A stretch of DNA of 64,000 nucleotides from Ascarosepion bandense (taxonomy: Eukaryota > Mollusca > Cephalopoda > Sepiida > Sepiidae): NCBI GenBank assembly GCA_037127315.1, contig JBBBDQ010001935.1, positions 3,283,501 through 3,347,500 on the forward strand, in the 5' to 3' direction. Below, one piece after another: positions 30,507-41,156 of the stretch. The notes beneath the pieces were generated by a model. The model had not been told where the DNA came from. It was given only the letters and a program-made list of their open reading frames with translations, and did no database searches. A program made the position numbers and the translations under genes. Within the stretch, counting starts at the first letter, position 1. Each line of letters opens with the position of its first letter.

Positions 30507-30915
30507 TTACACGCACAGGACATCTATATGCCCTGTCCTTTCAGGACGTAGGCGATCATGGCTTTCCACGTCTACCTGTATCTGGTGGCTCATAGCATAC
30601 CTCCTCCTGTTGCACCATGCAACCCTCGTTCTATCATCCACTTGATTAGGTCCTTCAAATATGTTATCCGTTGCTTTCCCCTGTCTCTTTTTCTCTCTAT
30701 CTGGCCTGTTAGTATCAGATTCTCCAAGCCCTTCCTTCCTCATTGCGTGTCCCAGGAACTTCAGCTGTCTCTTCCTGATGCTCAGTATTAATTTCATTTT
30801 CATTTCCATCATTTCCGAAACCTCATCATTGCTCACATGCTCGGTCAATGATATCCGCAACATCTTTTTGTAGAACCACATTTCAGTTGCTTCAAGTTTT
30901 TCCTTCATCTTTGAT
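30507..30915 (-). pseudogene. LINE-B C-terminal fragment
   Basis: The minus frame reads KEKLEATEMWFYKKMLRISL, SIRKRQLKFLGHAMRKEGLG, then a frameshift to DNIFEGPNQVDDRTRVAWCN. The 3' end abuts 30507. On its 5' side it joins a mariner fragment within ATCAAAGATGAAG. Confidence 0.85.
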
Positions 30916-31345
30916 GATAGTCTGGGAAGTTTGGTTTATGGGCGATGTAATCGCAAAAATTGTCTGACAGCCATGACTGGGTTCTCTTGCTTGTGTAGCA
31001 TGGAGCACAGTTCTGTTACCAGCAGCCACCCTATTGACCCAAGGCAGCACTACTTCCTCAAGGCACTTGATGTAAGTATCTGTGTTGAGTCTAAGGCTCA
31101 CACCATCAAATTTGGAAGTTCTTTTCTTATCAGAACGATCAGAATGAGTTTTCCAAGCTGCTGTACCTTCGTAATCACCATTAGACTCATTCAACGCTTT
31201 CCGTATCCTCTGCTCTCAAGTAGTCTGAAATGTTCATATTCTCTCGTATTCTGGTTTGAAATGCCAATCAGTAGAGCATACCGTTTCCAAATTTATGGCG
31301 GAGTGAATTACGTCATGGTGCTCTTTTACTTATAGATGGTGCCCA
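30916..31345 (-). pseudogene. mariner-like transposase, internally deleted derivative
   Basis: The minus strand reads SDRSDKKRTSKFDG followed directly by SLRLNTDTYIKCLEEVVLPW and VNRVAAG; then a frameshift, HATQAREPSHGCQTIF. In full-length relatives most of the catalytic core lies between the DKKRTPEF and LR-N-D-YIKCLEE segments, so it has been cut out. The plus copy at 40625-41125 has the same junction. It cannot encode an active transposase. Confidence 0.75.
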
Positions 31346-31399
31346 ACTGACCCTACTATGCTGTGTAGTAGACAAAATCAAAATCAAACAACGCGCATG

Positions 31400-31692
31400 C
31401 GTGAACTTCCCGCTTGTGGAATTCCCTTCCGTTTATTTAATTTCCCGACAGCTACAATCTTCAAGAACTCAAATGTAAAGTCAATAGTCTTCTCCGATCT
31501 CACTAACTTGCATCCTCTCTCTCATGCTCCTTTCTTCGTCCACTCAAACTCCTATCAGTATTCTCATCCTTCTCTTACCCTCATTTTGACATTCACTATA
31601 ACCTGTCCCTCTTTCTCATAACTTTCCCCCTATGTAAACCCCCTGCTCAACAGTGGTAGTAAAATGGCTTCCTTGGGGCGACACGATTATAA
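31400..31692 (+). pseudogene. LINE-A 3' fragment
   Basis: Encodes LPACGIPFRLFNFPTATIFK, a frame of the LWNSIP-YSCF-D-YNLQEF segment, and ends CCCCCTGCTCAACAGTGGTA ... GGGGCGACACGATTAT with an A-run. Confidence 0.8.
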
Positions 31693-31705
31693 AAAAAAAA
31701 ATTTT

Positions 31706-31770
31706 AATTTGCGACATTTACCCATTTCAATATATATATATATATTGAAATGGGTAAATTGTCGCAAATT
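31706..31770. repeat. Palindrome centred on a TA run
   Basis: AATTTGCGACATTTACCCAT and its complement (one extra T on the right arm) flank TTCAATATATA...TATTGAA. It starts about 10 bp after the A-run of the LINE-A copy. Confidence 0.9.
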
Positions 31771-31776
31771 TAAATT

Positions 31777-31834
<58 letters not shown>

Positions 31835-31836
<2 letters not shown>

Positions 31837-32853
31837 GAAAGAAGTATGACAAAGTGGAAAAAGTTTCTGTGTGGCGTGTTTTGTCCTGTAAGACGTCATT
31901 AGACAAATTAAAACAGAAAACAGTTTACTAAGACGAACACATTTAGTAAGTACATTAATGGCTAGTTTATTTACAGTTAATTTACGTGCAGATTCCACGA
32001 TGTTTCACCTTTCTTGGTAGATCGATTATGACAAATGTGAAATGTTTAATAACCAAAGCGATTGTTAAAAACAAACAATATTTTTAAATTTAAAATTCTT
32101 AGTGTTTCTCACGCGAAGTCTCATCAACGTAAACATAAAATTACTTGGGCGAAATCCTAAAGGACAAAACGCGACACAATTTTTTTTCCACTTTTACCCT
32201 AAAACTTTTCTTGAAATATAAAAATGTATATATCGTTTTCCCATATATATAAACATAATTCTCGTAATTTTCTGACCTCCCGGGTAAACTGGTTCCAGAT
32301 AAAACACAATTTGCCTATGTCAGCCATTCAAATGATTTTTTTTCTTCTTTCTTTTAGAAGTAACGGCAATTCGGGAAACTGTTTGGCAAGTTCGATACAG
32401 TTGGATATTTGGTGTGCAGTGTGGAATGCCTGGTATGGCTGTTATATGAAACACTGGCACTTGACAAAGACTGGTGTGTATTAGGTGTCCGCCATGAAGA
32501 TGTTTCTTTGTGAAAGTGATGGCCGTACAGCAACAAAGGTGATAGGGGTTAACGTGGGTTTATCTTGAGGGTGGAGTGCTTGTCGGCCGCTGTAACACGA
32601 CATAGGCATACAAAGACGAAAAGGTAAACAGAGAGACGAGCTCAGACACTTCACTTTTTACAAACATATACAAGACTATATATATATATATTGCTTACTC
32701 ACTAATTCATTCATGTACACGTAAGTCATTGCACATGAAAAAGTCATACTTGTATATATAGCTGTGAGTCTCTCTCTCTTTCTCTTTCTTTCTAGATTCA
32801 TGCAACTTTAAATTATATACACATACATAAGTCACATATATTTACGCCTACGA

Positions 32854-32884
<31 letters not shown>

Positions 32885-33060
32885 CAACTTCTTATGTCTA
32901 TACACCTATGTGTGGGTATGCAGTAATGTAACACATTTCCTGATAACTAAATGATGTCTATATGTATCATATACATACTGATACGAATGACATTAATATC
33001 GATATGACTTGCAACTTAATATATTAGAACATGCTATATTAACATTAAATATATAAACAA
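31835..33060. other. Unassigned
   Basis: No gene recognised. A plus frame at 32224-32484 and its surroundings (32340-32600) are less AT-rich than average but carry no motif I know. Confidence 0.35.
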
Positions 33061-33062
33061 TA

Positions 33063-33675
33063 CTGTGCAAAAGTATTAGGACAAGAATGATTTTATCTTT
33101 TATGAGGCATCAAAATAAAGTTTAAAATCACCCCTGTCCTAACACTTTTGCACACTAACGGTAGTATGAGAACAGGGGTGATTTTCCTAAAAACCTCACT
33201 GAAATTCAAATACAGGGTGAAAAGCCAAGTAAATTGCTAATAAATATTGATTATTTAAATCTAAGTGTAAAAGAAATGTATTTAAAAAGTTATATTTAAT
33301 TTTTTCTATTTTCTATTAAACAAGTTATTTTGAAACGACTCTATTGAACATCTGTGGGATATTTTGGATAAAAAAATTGATAAATGTAATGTTACTTTGC
33401 AAGACATACTTTGGGAACAAATACAAGCTGCTTGGCAGAAGATACCATTAGATACATAGAAGAATCTTGTGATGTCAATGTCTGACAGAATGGAGGTTGT
33501 GATCAAAGCAAAAGGCTATTATACGAAATATTAAATTTATTTTGTAACAAGTATTTTTTCTTGTTAAAGCATTTGTTGAGTAAATCAAATAAAACTACTT
33601 TAATGAAATTGATAATTTTCTGGCAATATGCCTCTTAAAAATTAAAATATTTCTTGTCCTAATACTTGTGCACAG
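33063..33675 (+). mobile_element. Tc1-type element 2, copy 1 (deleted, transposase 3' end kept)
   Basis: 613 bp between TA dinucleotides (33061-33062, 33676-33677). The ends CTGTGCAAAAGTATTAGGAC and GTCCTAATACTTGTGCACAG are inverted repeats. It carries an internal palindrome at 33124-33185 built from another TIR-like sequence (CCTGTCCTAACACTTTTGCA). The inverse-oriented sister is at 61479-62105. Confidence 0.88.
33318..33535 (+). pseudogene. Tc1-like transposase C-terminus
   Basis: The frame reads DSIEHLWDILDKKIDKC, LQDILWEQIQAAWQKIPLDT, stop, KNLVMSMSDRMEVVIKAKGY then YTKY and stop. SIEHLWD corresponds to the NPIE(N/H)LW segment ahead of the last catalytic residue in Tc1 transposases. It lies inside the deleted element at 33063-33675. 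Confidence 0.88.
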
Positions 33676-33683
33676 TACATAAA

Positions 33684-34283
33684 GTTTCCGATTGTCAAAA
33701 GAAATTTGAAAAAAATTTAATATGTAAACAATTTAACGGAGGGGCTCAGTTTCTCATACAACGTTATAGTAAATAGATCCTCCATTTTGGAACCACACGC
33801 GTTGGGGTTGCTTTGTTTGTTTGTTTTTTAGCACGAGTTGTTGCTCTTGTTTTTGTCTTTTTCAAGTTTTCTTCAGTTCTTACGATGGCATCTTCCTCGG
33901 AAACTCCAAGAATGGCTTTATTCAAACATTTCGGAAAGGATTCAGTTGTTGAATATGCGCAAGCAAAAAAGTTAATTGCAAAAGATCGATTTATTATAAG
34001 GTTGTATGAAAAACCGATCCCACCCCCCAAATTGTTTAAATTTTTTCAATTTTTTTTTTTTTTTTGTCAATCGGAAAGTTTAGGGTTTAATCGATAACAT
34101 TGCACTGAAACAAGTAAAAAAAATTGATTATCAACAAATTTACAGGTGGTGGTAATGTCGTACCGGCGAGTGGTTCCAAAATGGAGGATCAATTTACTAT
34201 AACGCTGCATGAAAAACTGAGCCCCTTCTTAAACTGGTTTTAATATTGAAATTTTTCCAAATGTTCTTTTGTCAATCGGAAAG
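33684..34283. mobile_element. Element with TIRs of about 112 bp, unknown superfamily
   Basis: The left arm 33684-33795 (TTTCCGATTGTCAAAAG ... CCATTTTGGAACCAC) is the reverse complement, with mismatches, of 34170-34283. A further direct copy of the inner right arm lies at about 34007-34135. The interior holds a 70-codon frame (33885-34097) that runs into repeat sequence. No TSD or diagnostic end is evident, so the superfamily is open. Confidence 0.65.
33885..34097 (+). CDS. Short frame inside TIR element, function unknown
   Basis: Starts MASSSETPRMALFKHFGKDS, continues VVEYAQAKKLIAKDRF, and then passes into the repeated arm sequence (PIPPPKLFKFFQ and a phenylalanine run), so only the first 36 or so codons look protein-like. 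I do not recognise a domain. It might be a captured host exon or a transposase remnant, or chance. Confidence 0.25.
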   Translation: MASSSETPRMALFKHFGKDSVVEYAQAKKLIAKDRFIIRLYEKPIPPPKLFKFFQFFFFFCQSESLGFNR

Positions 34284-34372
34284 TATAGAGTGTAATCGAT
34301 AAGATTGCGCAAAAATAAGTAAAAAAATGAAAAACAACACATTTTAATGGGAGTGGTAGTCTCCTTCAGGTT

Positions 34373-34432
<60 letters not shown>

Positions 34433-34834
34433 TTTTTTAAAAAGGAATTTATTGACAGTCCCTAAGGCCCTTTCGTCCAACATCTCATCAGGAGAAAATC
34501 GTTGGAAAAATAAGTTAAACGAAAAGAACTGCAACGAAAATGAAGAGCAAAAAAAAAAAAAACAACAACAACAAAAAAAAAAAACAGTGGGGAAACATGT
34601 TAAAATAAATATACATATAAATATATATATATATACTATTAACGAGTGGAGGAGAAATCTCGCGTAAATAATTAGCAAGGGACAGTTAATATTAAAATTT
34701 TCCCCAACAAATTTAGAGATTTCACAAAATCCTTCTGCTGGCAAAGAGAAGTTTTCCGTAAAAATATACGGACTGATTCCAAAATCTTTAAATGATTATT
34801 GAAAAATTAATCTTATTAAAACCTTGATCAGGGT

Positions 34835-35404
34835 GCTCAAAATTTGTTATCTCACTATACTATCAGGGAGATTTTACTTAGTAATGGCTCCTCGGAAACC
34901 CTTATTAATTATATTGTTAATAAGAAGACGAGGGAATTTCATTCTCCTAAAGTCCTGGAGCCTTCTAAGTGTCCGGTTTATTTGAAGGTTTCTTGGATTG
35001 GGGATAAGGGCCAAAACTTGATTAAACAGGTTAGCATGTCGGTTTCTGGTTGTTTTCCGTCTGTTGCCCTGAGTTGTATTTTTCGGACTAGGTCTGCGTT
35101 TCCGTCGTTTCGTAAGGATGAATTGCCCTACATTAGATTAAGTAATTTGTGATATGATTTTAATTGCCAGTGCACTGATGGTTATGTGGGACGTACAACC
35201 TTATATTTGGAAACAAGAATTAATCAGCATGTACCTTCTAAAATACGATTTGGAAAAATAGATAACGTATGTTATCTTCCCTCTACAAATGTGCAACCGG
35301 CTATTGCTCAACATCTAATAGAGAATATAGCCTGTGCCAAGTCGTATAGGAAAGAGTGGTTCAAAATTATACATATAGCTAGTTCCAATAATTTACATTC
35401 GTAG
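34835..35404 (+). pseudogene. Penelope-like element 1: C-terminus with GIY-YIG endonuclease
   Basis: A single frame with one TGA stop (35150-35152). It reads LKVSWIGDKGQNLIKQVSMS, CIFRTRSAFPSF, then YDFNCQCTDGYVGRTTLYLE and TRINQHVP. The C-x-C before GYVGRTT, and R-x-QH, are the signature of the GIY-YIG endonuclease of Penelope-like retroelements. The reverse transcriptase upstream is absent. The frame is otherwise open for 187 codons, so decay is recent or mild. Confidence 0.85.
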
Positions 35405-36429
35405 ATATGACTTTTTTCTCACTACCGCCACCGCAAAGGGCTCGGAAAAAATATATAAGATTTTCAAATTTCTGAGCAACAGCTATGAAACTTTTTTGGT
35501 GTCATCGAATAAAGATATTTTTCTCTCACTAATAACTAGAAAAACTCAAGCTAAGAAGTTACTTTGAATTGATTGTAATAATAGTATTGTTTAAAACCTT
35601 AACTAAATCAAAATTATGTATAATATTGTCGGATGGTCGCTGATTAAACCAGATACCCCCGCCTCAAATAAATTTTGTTGTTAGCTATCATATAGGGTGA
35701 CAAAAAAGACCTATCAAAGGCCGGAAGATCTTTTGATGCGTCAACGGCCAGCTAAGTAAAGTCAGTGTCTCAATAAGTCGGTAACGAGAAAAGACTCTAC
35801 TAAAAATCCCAAGAAAAATCATGTTTTTTAGCAATCAAAATATGAAAGATGAATATGGGGAGGGTTAAGTCTATTGAGATTAACTTCTCGCCCAGTAAGA
35901 GGTGGCATGTGCAACAGGTGTGTCACCGGACCGTTATTCATCGACTGTTCGCAAAAAGCAAAAAAGAATTCTTGGGGCATGAATATCAGAACACAATATT
36001 TATTTCTTGTATAAAATACAAAAAAATTGTGGCATAAAGCCGAAAAGGGGAGGAGTAGAGGTTAGGTCTCGCTTAACTATCCTATACCTAGGTAAACACT
36101 ATCACGACCCATTCACTCATTACAATTTGCACAATCACCACAAGAACCCATCCATCAACTCCCAAACCTTCATACACCACAATGCCACAAACTTACAAGG
36201 GACACCTAAAAAAGTGGGGAAATAACCCATGACAATAAAAATGTATTTATATACAATATAAAATATATGTACACTATAATATAATATGTACAATAATATG
36301 TACAATATAATATAAAGGATTTAATGATGAATATCAGAACACTAAACCAAATGAGTGACCACCTTCGAGTAATATGCAAAGTAAGGAAATTGAAGACAGC
36401 CAAATCAGCACCCAAATTTTAATACACCA
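35405..36429. other. Unassigned (possible element-1 3' region)
   Basis: No gene recognised. The first few hundred bp may be the 3' region of the Penelope-like element. A plus frame at 36007-36225 is unrecognised. Confidence 0.3.
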
Positions 36430-36785
36430 TACTCCTCAAGGATCCGAATGAGAAGAAGAAATATATGGACGGTGTTAAAAGCAGACAAAATCAAAACGAG
36501 GCTGGAAACTATAAAGGACACTAATGCATTAATAAGGAGTAGAGAGTTGAAATTTCTGGGACACTAGGGAAAGAAGTTTTGGTGAATTTAATACTCGCAA
36601 GACATACTGAAGGCAAGAAAAACAGATGAGGCGGAGAGTAGCCTACCTGTGGCGAGTTTGTGCAAATGAATGGCGGAGCGAGGGACAAAGACGAATGGCA
36701 AAAAGGCAAAACTTGCTTAGGATAGGAAGTTTGGATGTCCCATGATCGCTTACATCCTGAAAGAGGACAGCATATAAAAGAAGAA
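36430..36785 (+). pseudogene. LINE-B C-terminal fragment (diverged)
   Basis: Recognisable pieces are SRELKFLGH, later MAERG and a last segment MIAYILKEDSI then stop and an AAGAAGAA-type end (36775-36785), parallel to KRQLKFLGH, WMTERG and MIAYVLKGQGT. Several stops. Confidence 0.65.
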
Positions 36786-36795
36786 TATTTTAGTC

Positions 36796-36864
<69 letters not shown>

Positions 36865-36865
36865 G
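36796..36865. repeat. (TA)n microsatellite
   Basis: TA run with two TG interruptions, immediately after the LINE-B 3' end. Confidence 0.95.
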
Positions 36866-36951
36866 GGTAGGTATGTTTGGAATAATATCCCGTATCCAAA
36901 CAAACACTATTCATTAAAAAAAAAAGAAGCTGAATACAAAGTAGAGTTAAT

Positions 36952-37160
36952 AATATTTATTCAGAAATTATAGCATGAATATGTTATAATATCAATACAA
37001 AAGTATGCCTCTCAGATTAAGGGGGTTTGGCCTTTTTTTAAACCTTTTAAAATCCTTCAACTTGAAATAAACCTCGTCACTTGAAAAGATACAAGTAGTG
37101 TCGAAACAAAATAGCTACTTTTGTCGTGATATTATAATATATTTATGTTATAATTTCTGA

Positions 37161-37165
<5 letters not shown>
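36952..37165. repeat. Inverted repeat enclosing a hammerhead-like motif
   Basis: ATATTTATTCAGAAATTATA (about 36952) and TATAATTTCTGAATATATAT (about 37148-37167) are complementary; the inner TTATAATAT also pairs. The hammerhead-like motif at 37076-37130 lies inside. A (TG)n tract follows to 37244. Confidence 0.75.
37076..37130 (+). ncRNA. Hammerhead-like motif 5' of Penelope-like element 2
   Basis: Stem I GTCAC/GTGAT (37076-37080, 37126-37130), stem II GATAC/GTGTC (37088-37092, 37098-37102), GAAA (37103-37106), stem III ACAAAA/TTTTGT (37106-37111, 37119-37124), cleavage base C37125. All three helices form. The core is TTGAAAA instead of CTGATGA: C3 to U and G8 to A, two bases that pair with each other in the active fold, so pairing would be kept. 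Confidence 0.7.
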
Positions 37166-37246
<81 letters not shown>

Positions 37247-37468
37247 CGGACTCTTCCGTCGATTTCGACGTATGAAGATCCAACAACCTTATTCAGTTCT
37301 TACGTTTGTGTCATATGTAGCATTTCAGTTCCGCTAGTGACCTGTATACAAGCCCACATATTGTGCAAGAGCGAATATCTCGGGACATAGCCAAAGGAAT
37401 ATTTGTTGACGTTTTTGTTTGGTTCTTCGCCAGTCAAGTGCTAAAGTGAAGACCTCTTTGATATTACA

Positions 37469-38703
37469 ATGGGTGCGTTAGACTCTGCAGAGTCTTCCGA
37501 TCTCATTCGCTTATTTGCACTATACAATCTTACTGCACACCATGACATAAACACACAAGACATAAGGTTATATAGAGACGATGTTCTCATGTTAGTACAA
37601 AATTCTATATATTTTAAAACAGACAAAATAAGAAAACTTATCCACAAAGAATTCAAAAGTTTAAACCTAAAAGTAATAGTCAACATTAATTTAAAAGTAG
37701 TAAACTTCCTCGATGTAACACTCGACTTTGTAAATAATTACCAACCATACATAAAACCTAAAGAATATCCATTATACATCCACCCAAAGTTGAATCACCC
37801 CCCCAAATATAATCAAACATATAACCTCCTCCATAGAATATAGAATTAGTAAAAACTCTTCTAGTGAAGAATTATTTAACAAACATAAAAGTCTTTACAA
37901 TAAGTCCCTAAAAAAAGTGGCTACAAAAATGAAAACATCAAGTATATAACAAACTATAACCATAACAGGAAAAACAGAAAGAGAAAAATCATTTGGTATA
38001 CACCTCCTTTTAACCAAATGGTAAACACTAAGTTAGGGCAGAAGTTCCTCAATTTAATTAAAAAACACTTCCCCACTAACAACCTTCTAAGTAATAATTT
38101 TAACAAAAATACTCTTAAACTAAGTTATAGTTGCACAAATAACCTCGAAAAAATCAAAACAAATAATAATAAATATATGTTAAATCAACAGGTGTATCGA
38201 AATAAAATTAACTACCAAAAAATTAAAGAGGACAACAATAAAAACTTATGCAATTGTAGAAATCCCAATAATTGCCCACTATAAAATAGATGTAAAATAA
38301 ATTCAATTGTCTATCAATGCAATATAACATCAACAGAAAAACCCCACTATAAATAAAGCGTATATCGGATCTACTAAGAACACTTTTAAGCATCGCTGGT
38401 ACATGCACTTAACTTCATTAAAAAACAACTTATATCGAAACCAAACATCCCTTTCTACATATTTTTGAAAATTAAAGAACACAAGACAGAAACCCAAAGT
38501 AAAATGGAAAATCCTGGAAAAAACTAGAACCTGCAACTCGCTTAACGACATCTGCCCTTTATGATTAAGTGAAAAGCAAGACATTCTAAAGTACCCCAAC
38601 AATGGCGAACGATTGAACCGTAGAGACGAATTAGCAGTGTTCTGTAAACATCGAAAATATTTTTCGTTAGAATTCAATGAACAAAAAATACCTCATTCAC
38701 ATT
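37469..38703 (+). pseudogene. Penelope-like element 2: reverse transcriptase and GIY-YIG region
   Basis: Broken frames read IRLYRDDVLMLVQN (catalytic Y-x-D-D box as YRDD), DKIRKLIHKEFKSLNLKV, VVNFLDVTLDF, and YQPYIKPKEYPLYIHPKLNH. After stops: RKRKIIWYTPPFNQMVNTKL, SYSCTNNLEKIK, CNCRNPNNCPL, and in a shifted frame AYIGSTKNTFKHRWYMHLTS, the GIY-YIG endonuclease core. This is a family widespread in cnidarians and molluscs. It is a different lineage from element 1. Hammerhead-like motifs lie on both sides (37076, 39084), the arrangement known for Penelope-like elements. Several frameshifts; inactive. Confidence 0.85.
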
Positions 38704-39083
38704 AAATAATCCCCCCAAAAAAGGTCATTAATATCCATGTTTAATCCTCAAAATAAAAAAAAAACGAACATCGTATAAATAAAAGAAAATAAACTCACAC
38801 AACATTCATAGCAACTTTATTCCATCCACTCATAGATAGTAGTAAAATAAAAAGTATCTACCCTTTCTTAAAAAACCTTACATCCCAATATAAGAATTAC
38901 CCGGACAAAACTAAAAAGTGACCTGTCCAAAACTAAGCTACTCCGCACCCCTCTCCTAACCCAAGGCTGTATCACTATGGCTACAAAATGCTGGCTAAAT
39001 CGTACTAAACTCCCACCACATTCACTTACATATCATATTACCAAAAAATAAATCGTTTTCACCATTTATTTTTCATTTCAACT

Positions 39084-39141
39084 TATCACCAGATGAAGAG
39101 CAAACGTAGCTCCGAAACGCGAAAATTTTTGTGTCGTGATA
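39084..39141 (+). ncRNA. Hammerhead motif 3' of Penelope-like element 2
   Basis: Stem I TATCAC/GTGATA (39084-39089, 39136-39141), six Watson-Crick pairs. Core CAGATGA (U4 to A against CTGATGA). Stem II GAGC/GCTC (39098-39101, 39109-39112). GAAA (39114-39117). Stem III ACGCGAA with TTTGTGT-type partner (39117-39123, 39128-39134), seven pairs including G-U. Cleavage base C39135 in GTC. Confidence 0.75.
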
Positions 39142-39173
39142 CTATGCTTTTATAAACCATTGTAACAACCATT

Positions 39174-39221
<48 letters not shown>

Positions 39222-39498
39222 TATTGTAACAACCATTACAATATATATATATATATATATATATAATGTTGTTGCCTTATACAATCCTCGTTTATTAACC
39301 GCCTTCACTGAGACATCGACATTTTTTTTTCTAAAATAAAATCACGCACGTCTTCCGTTTCTTACATTCTGTATTTTTCTTTCTCTTTCCAAAATTGCAT
39401 GGAAATTCGCATTTAATTTGTCATCAATTTAATTTCCTGCAACCTTTGTACACATAACGGGAATGAATTACTGAGTTATAAATCACTGTAACAACCAT

Positions 39499-39542
<44 letters not shown>

Positions 39543-39830
39543 AAATATTACAAACTGCTATTTGGTGACTGTTATCGTTGTTTTATGTGAACACAAAATA
39601 AAATCAACTTTGATGGTGGATGTCTTTATGTTAACGTCCCTGTAACCTCTCTGAAAATGGCTCATGCGAGCCAAAAGCTTAGAACCAGCATAATAAAAAA
39701 TATGCGAATGTTGGACAATTTTTGTCTTTATTTTAATCTGAAATTGAAGCCAAAATACGATGTTTAGAACGGCTTATGATTAAACATAATAGACATTCAT
39801 TGTCTGTTATATTTATCAGTATATGTTTAG

Positions 39831-39887
<57 letters not shown>

Positions 39888-39889
39888 GA
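39142..39889. other. (TA)n tracts and a repeated TGTAACAACCATTAC motif
   Basis: The motif TTGTAACAACCATTACAATA occurs at about 39162 and 39221, and a variant at about 39486, each followed by (TA)n. Around 39651-39676, CTGAAAA, GGCTC/GAGCC and AAAA resemble a further decayed hammerhead. Confidence 0.6.
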
Positions 39890-40037
39890 AATATCGAAAA
39901 TCGATAATCAAAAAAATCGGTTTATAGAAGGAGTGGTCCGATTTTAATCAAATTTGATACACTCATAGACAAAGGCATAAGAAACGATACTCAGAAGTTT
40001 CAAGGCCGCAGTTCTTACAGTAGTGCAAAAAATTGAT

Positions 40038-40088
<51 letters not shown>

Positions 40089-40463
40089 CAAGATGTTTTT
40101 GTGTGTGTCTGTTTATCTGCCTCTATGTCTGTATATGTTTCCGCCCTTTTTTTGCTTCGGGTTTGGCTCTAAGTAGGTATAATTGTAGTTCTTAATCTCA
40201 GCCATGATACCATTTACTCAGAGGACTTATTTAGCCTTCAAAATTCAGTTTACGACGAAAAAACGTATTTGATATCGATACCAGGAAATCAAAATTTGAC
40301 TTACATCCATTCATTTTTCTTTCGGTCTACGGTTTCGCTTTAACTGGAAACAACTATTGCTTTTTAGTCTTTCGTGCCAACGTCCAAAGAGTCTGAGCTC
40401 CAGGACCATGGATTAGTCTTAAAGCTTTCATTACACCCGAGCAACGCCGGGCTATACTGCTAG
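39890..40463 (+). mobile_element. Non-autonomous Helitron, copy e (5' lost)
   Basis: Begins inside the element after a (TA)n tract (ATCGAAAATCGATAAT) and ends with CCCGAGCAACGCCGGG then CTATACTGCTAG (CTAG 40460-40463). It contains the full inner and right parts of copy a, including GTCCAAAGAGTCTGAGCTCC. Confidence 0.87.
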
Positions 40464-40531
40464 TATTTCTATAAAAGTGTTTTTTTACACTTTCATAGTG
40501 TTTTGACCCCAGTTTCGGGGCTATACTGCTA

Positions 40532-40532
<1 letters not shown>
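40464..40532 (+). mobile_element. Second Helitron-type 3' terminus in tandem
   Basis: Immediately after copy e another terminus follows: hairpin CCCCAGTTTCGGGG (40507-40520), CTATACTG, then CTAG (40529-40532) and T. The last 13 bp equal those of copy e but the hairpin arms differ. Confidence 0.8.
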
Positions 40533-40573
<41 letters not shown>

Positions 40574-40624
40574 AGAGTGCGTGGGCTAAATTGTCAACAT
40601 TTTATATCTTTAATTTCCCGCGTT

Positions 40625-41125
40625 GTTTGTTTTTGATTTTGTCAATTGCACAATGTAGTTAGGTCAGTTTGACAAAGTCTGTGGTAAAAAAGGGCCACCA
40701 TGACACAATTCATTCTGCCAGAAATTTGGAAAATTCAAGCTGTACTGATTGACATTCGTGCCGGAAGCTGCAATATGAACATTTCAGAGTTTTTGAGTTT
40801 TAATCTAAGGACAGAGGATTCGGAAAGATTTTGGAATAATTACGTAGATGTGGCAATTTGGAAAACTGACTCTGATCGTCCTGATAAGAAAAGGACCCCG
40901 GAATTTGTTGGTAAGGGCCTCAGTCTCAAAACGGAAGATTTTATTCAAGTGACTTGAGGTGGTAGTGCTGCCCTGTGTCAAAAGAGTGGCTACTAGTAGA
41001 CCTTATTTCTGGCAACAGGACTCTTCACCATGCTACACAAACAGGGGCAGTGCCGTGCTTAGCAACATCGCCCTCTCCCCTGCAGAATGCAACTTCCGCA
41101 AGAAGATACTGAACCCATAATAAAT
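40625..41125 (+). pseudogene. mariner-like transposase, internally deleted derivative
   Basis: The frame reads NISEFLSFNLRTEDSERFWN, SDRPDKKRTPEFVGKG and then SLKTEDFIQV, i.e. the N-terminal segment joined to the LR-N-D-YIKCLEE region as in the copy at 30916-31345. It continues with frameshifts (GGSAALCQKSG). The shared junction shows that both derive from one deleted master. Confidence 0.75.
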
Positions 41126-41156
41126 AGTATTTGAAACAAAATAACATATTGGGGTA

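Noticed and set aside
31687..31998. 103-codon minus-strand frame
   Set aside because: It runs through the palindrome and (TA)n repeats and has no domain.
39651..39680. CTGAAAA, GGCTC/GAGCC, AAAA as a third hammerhead near Penelope-like element 2
   Set aside because: Stem II is perfect, but G8 and the G of GAAA are lost and stems I and III do not form. Kept only as a note.
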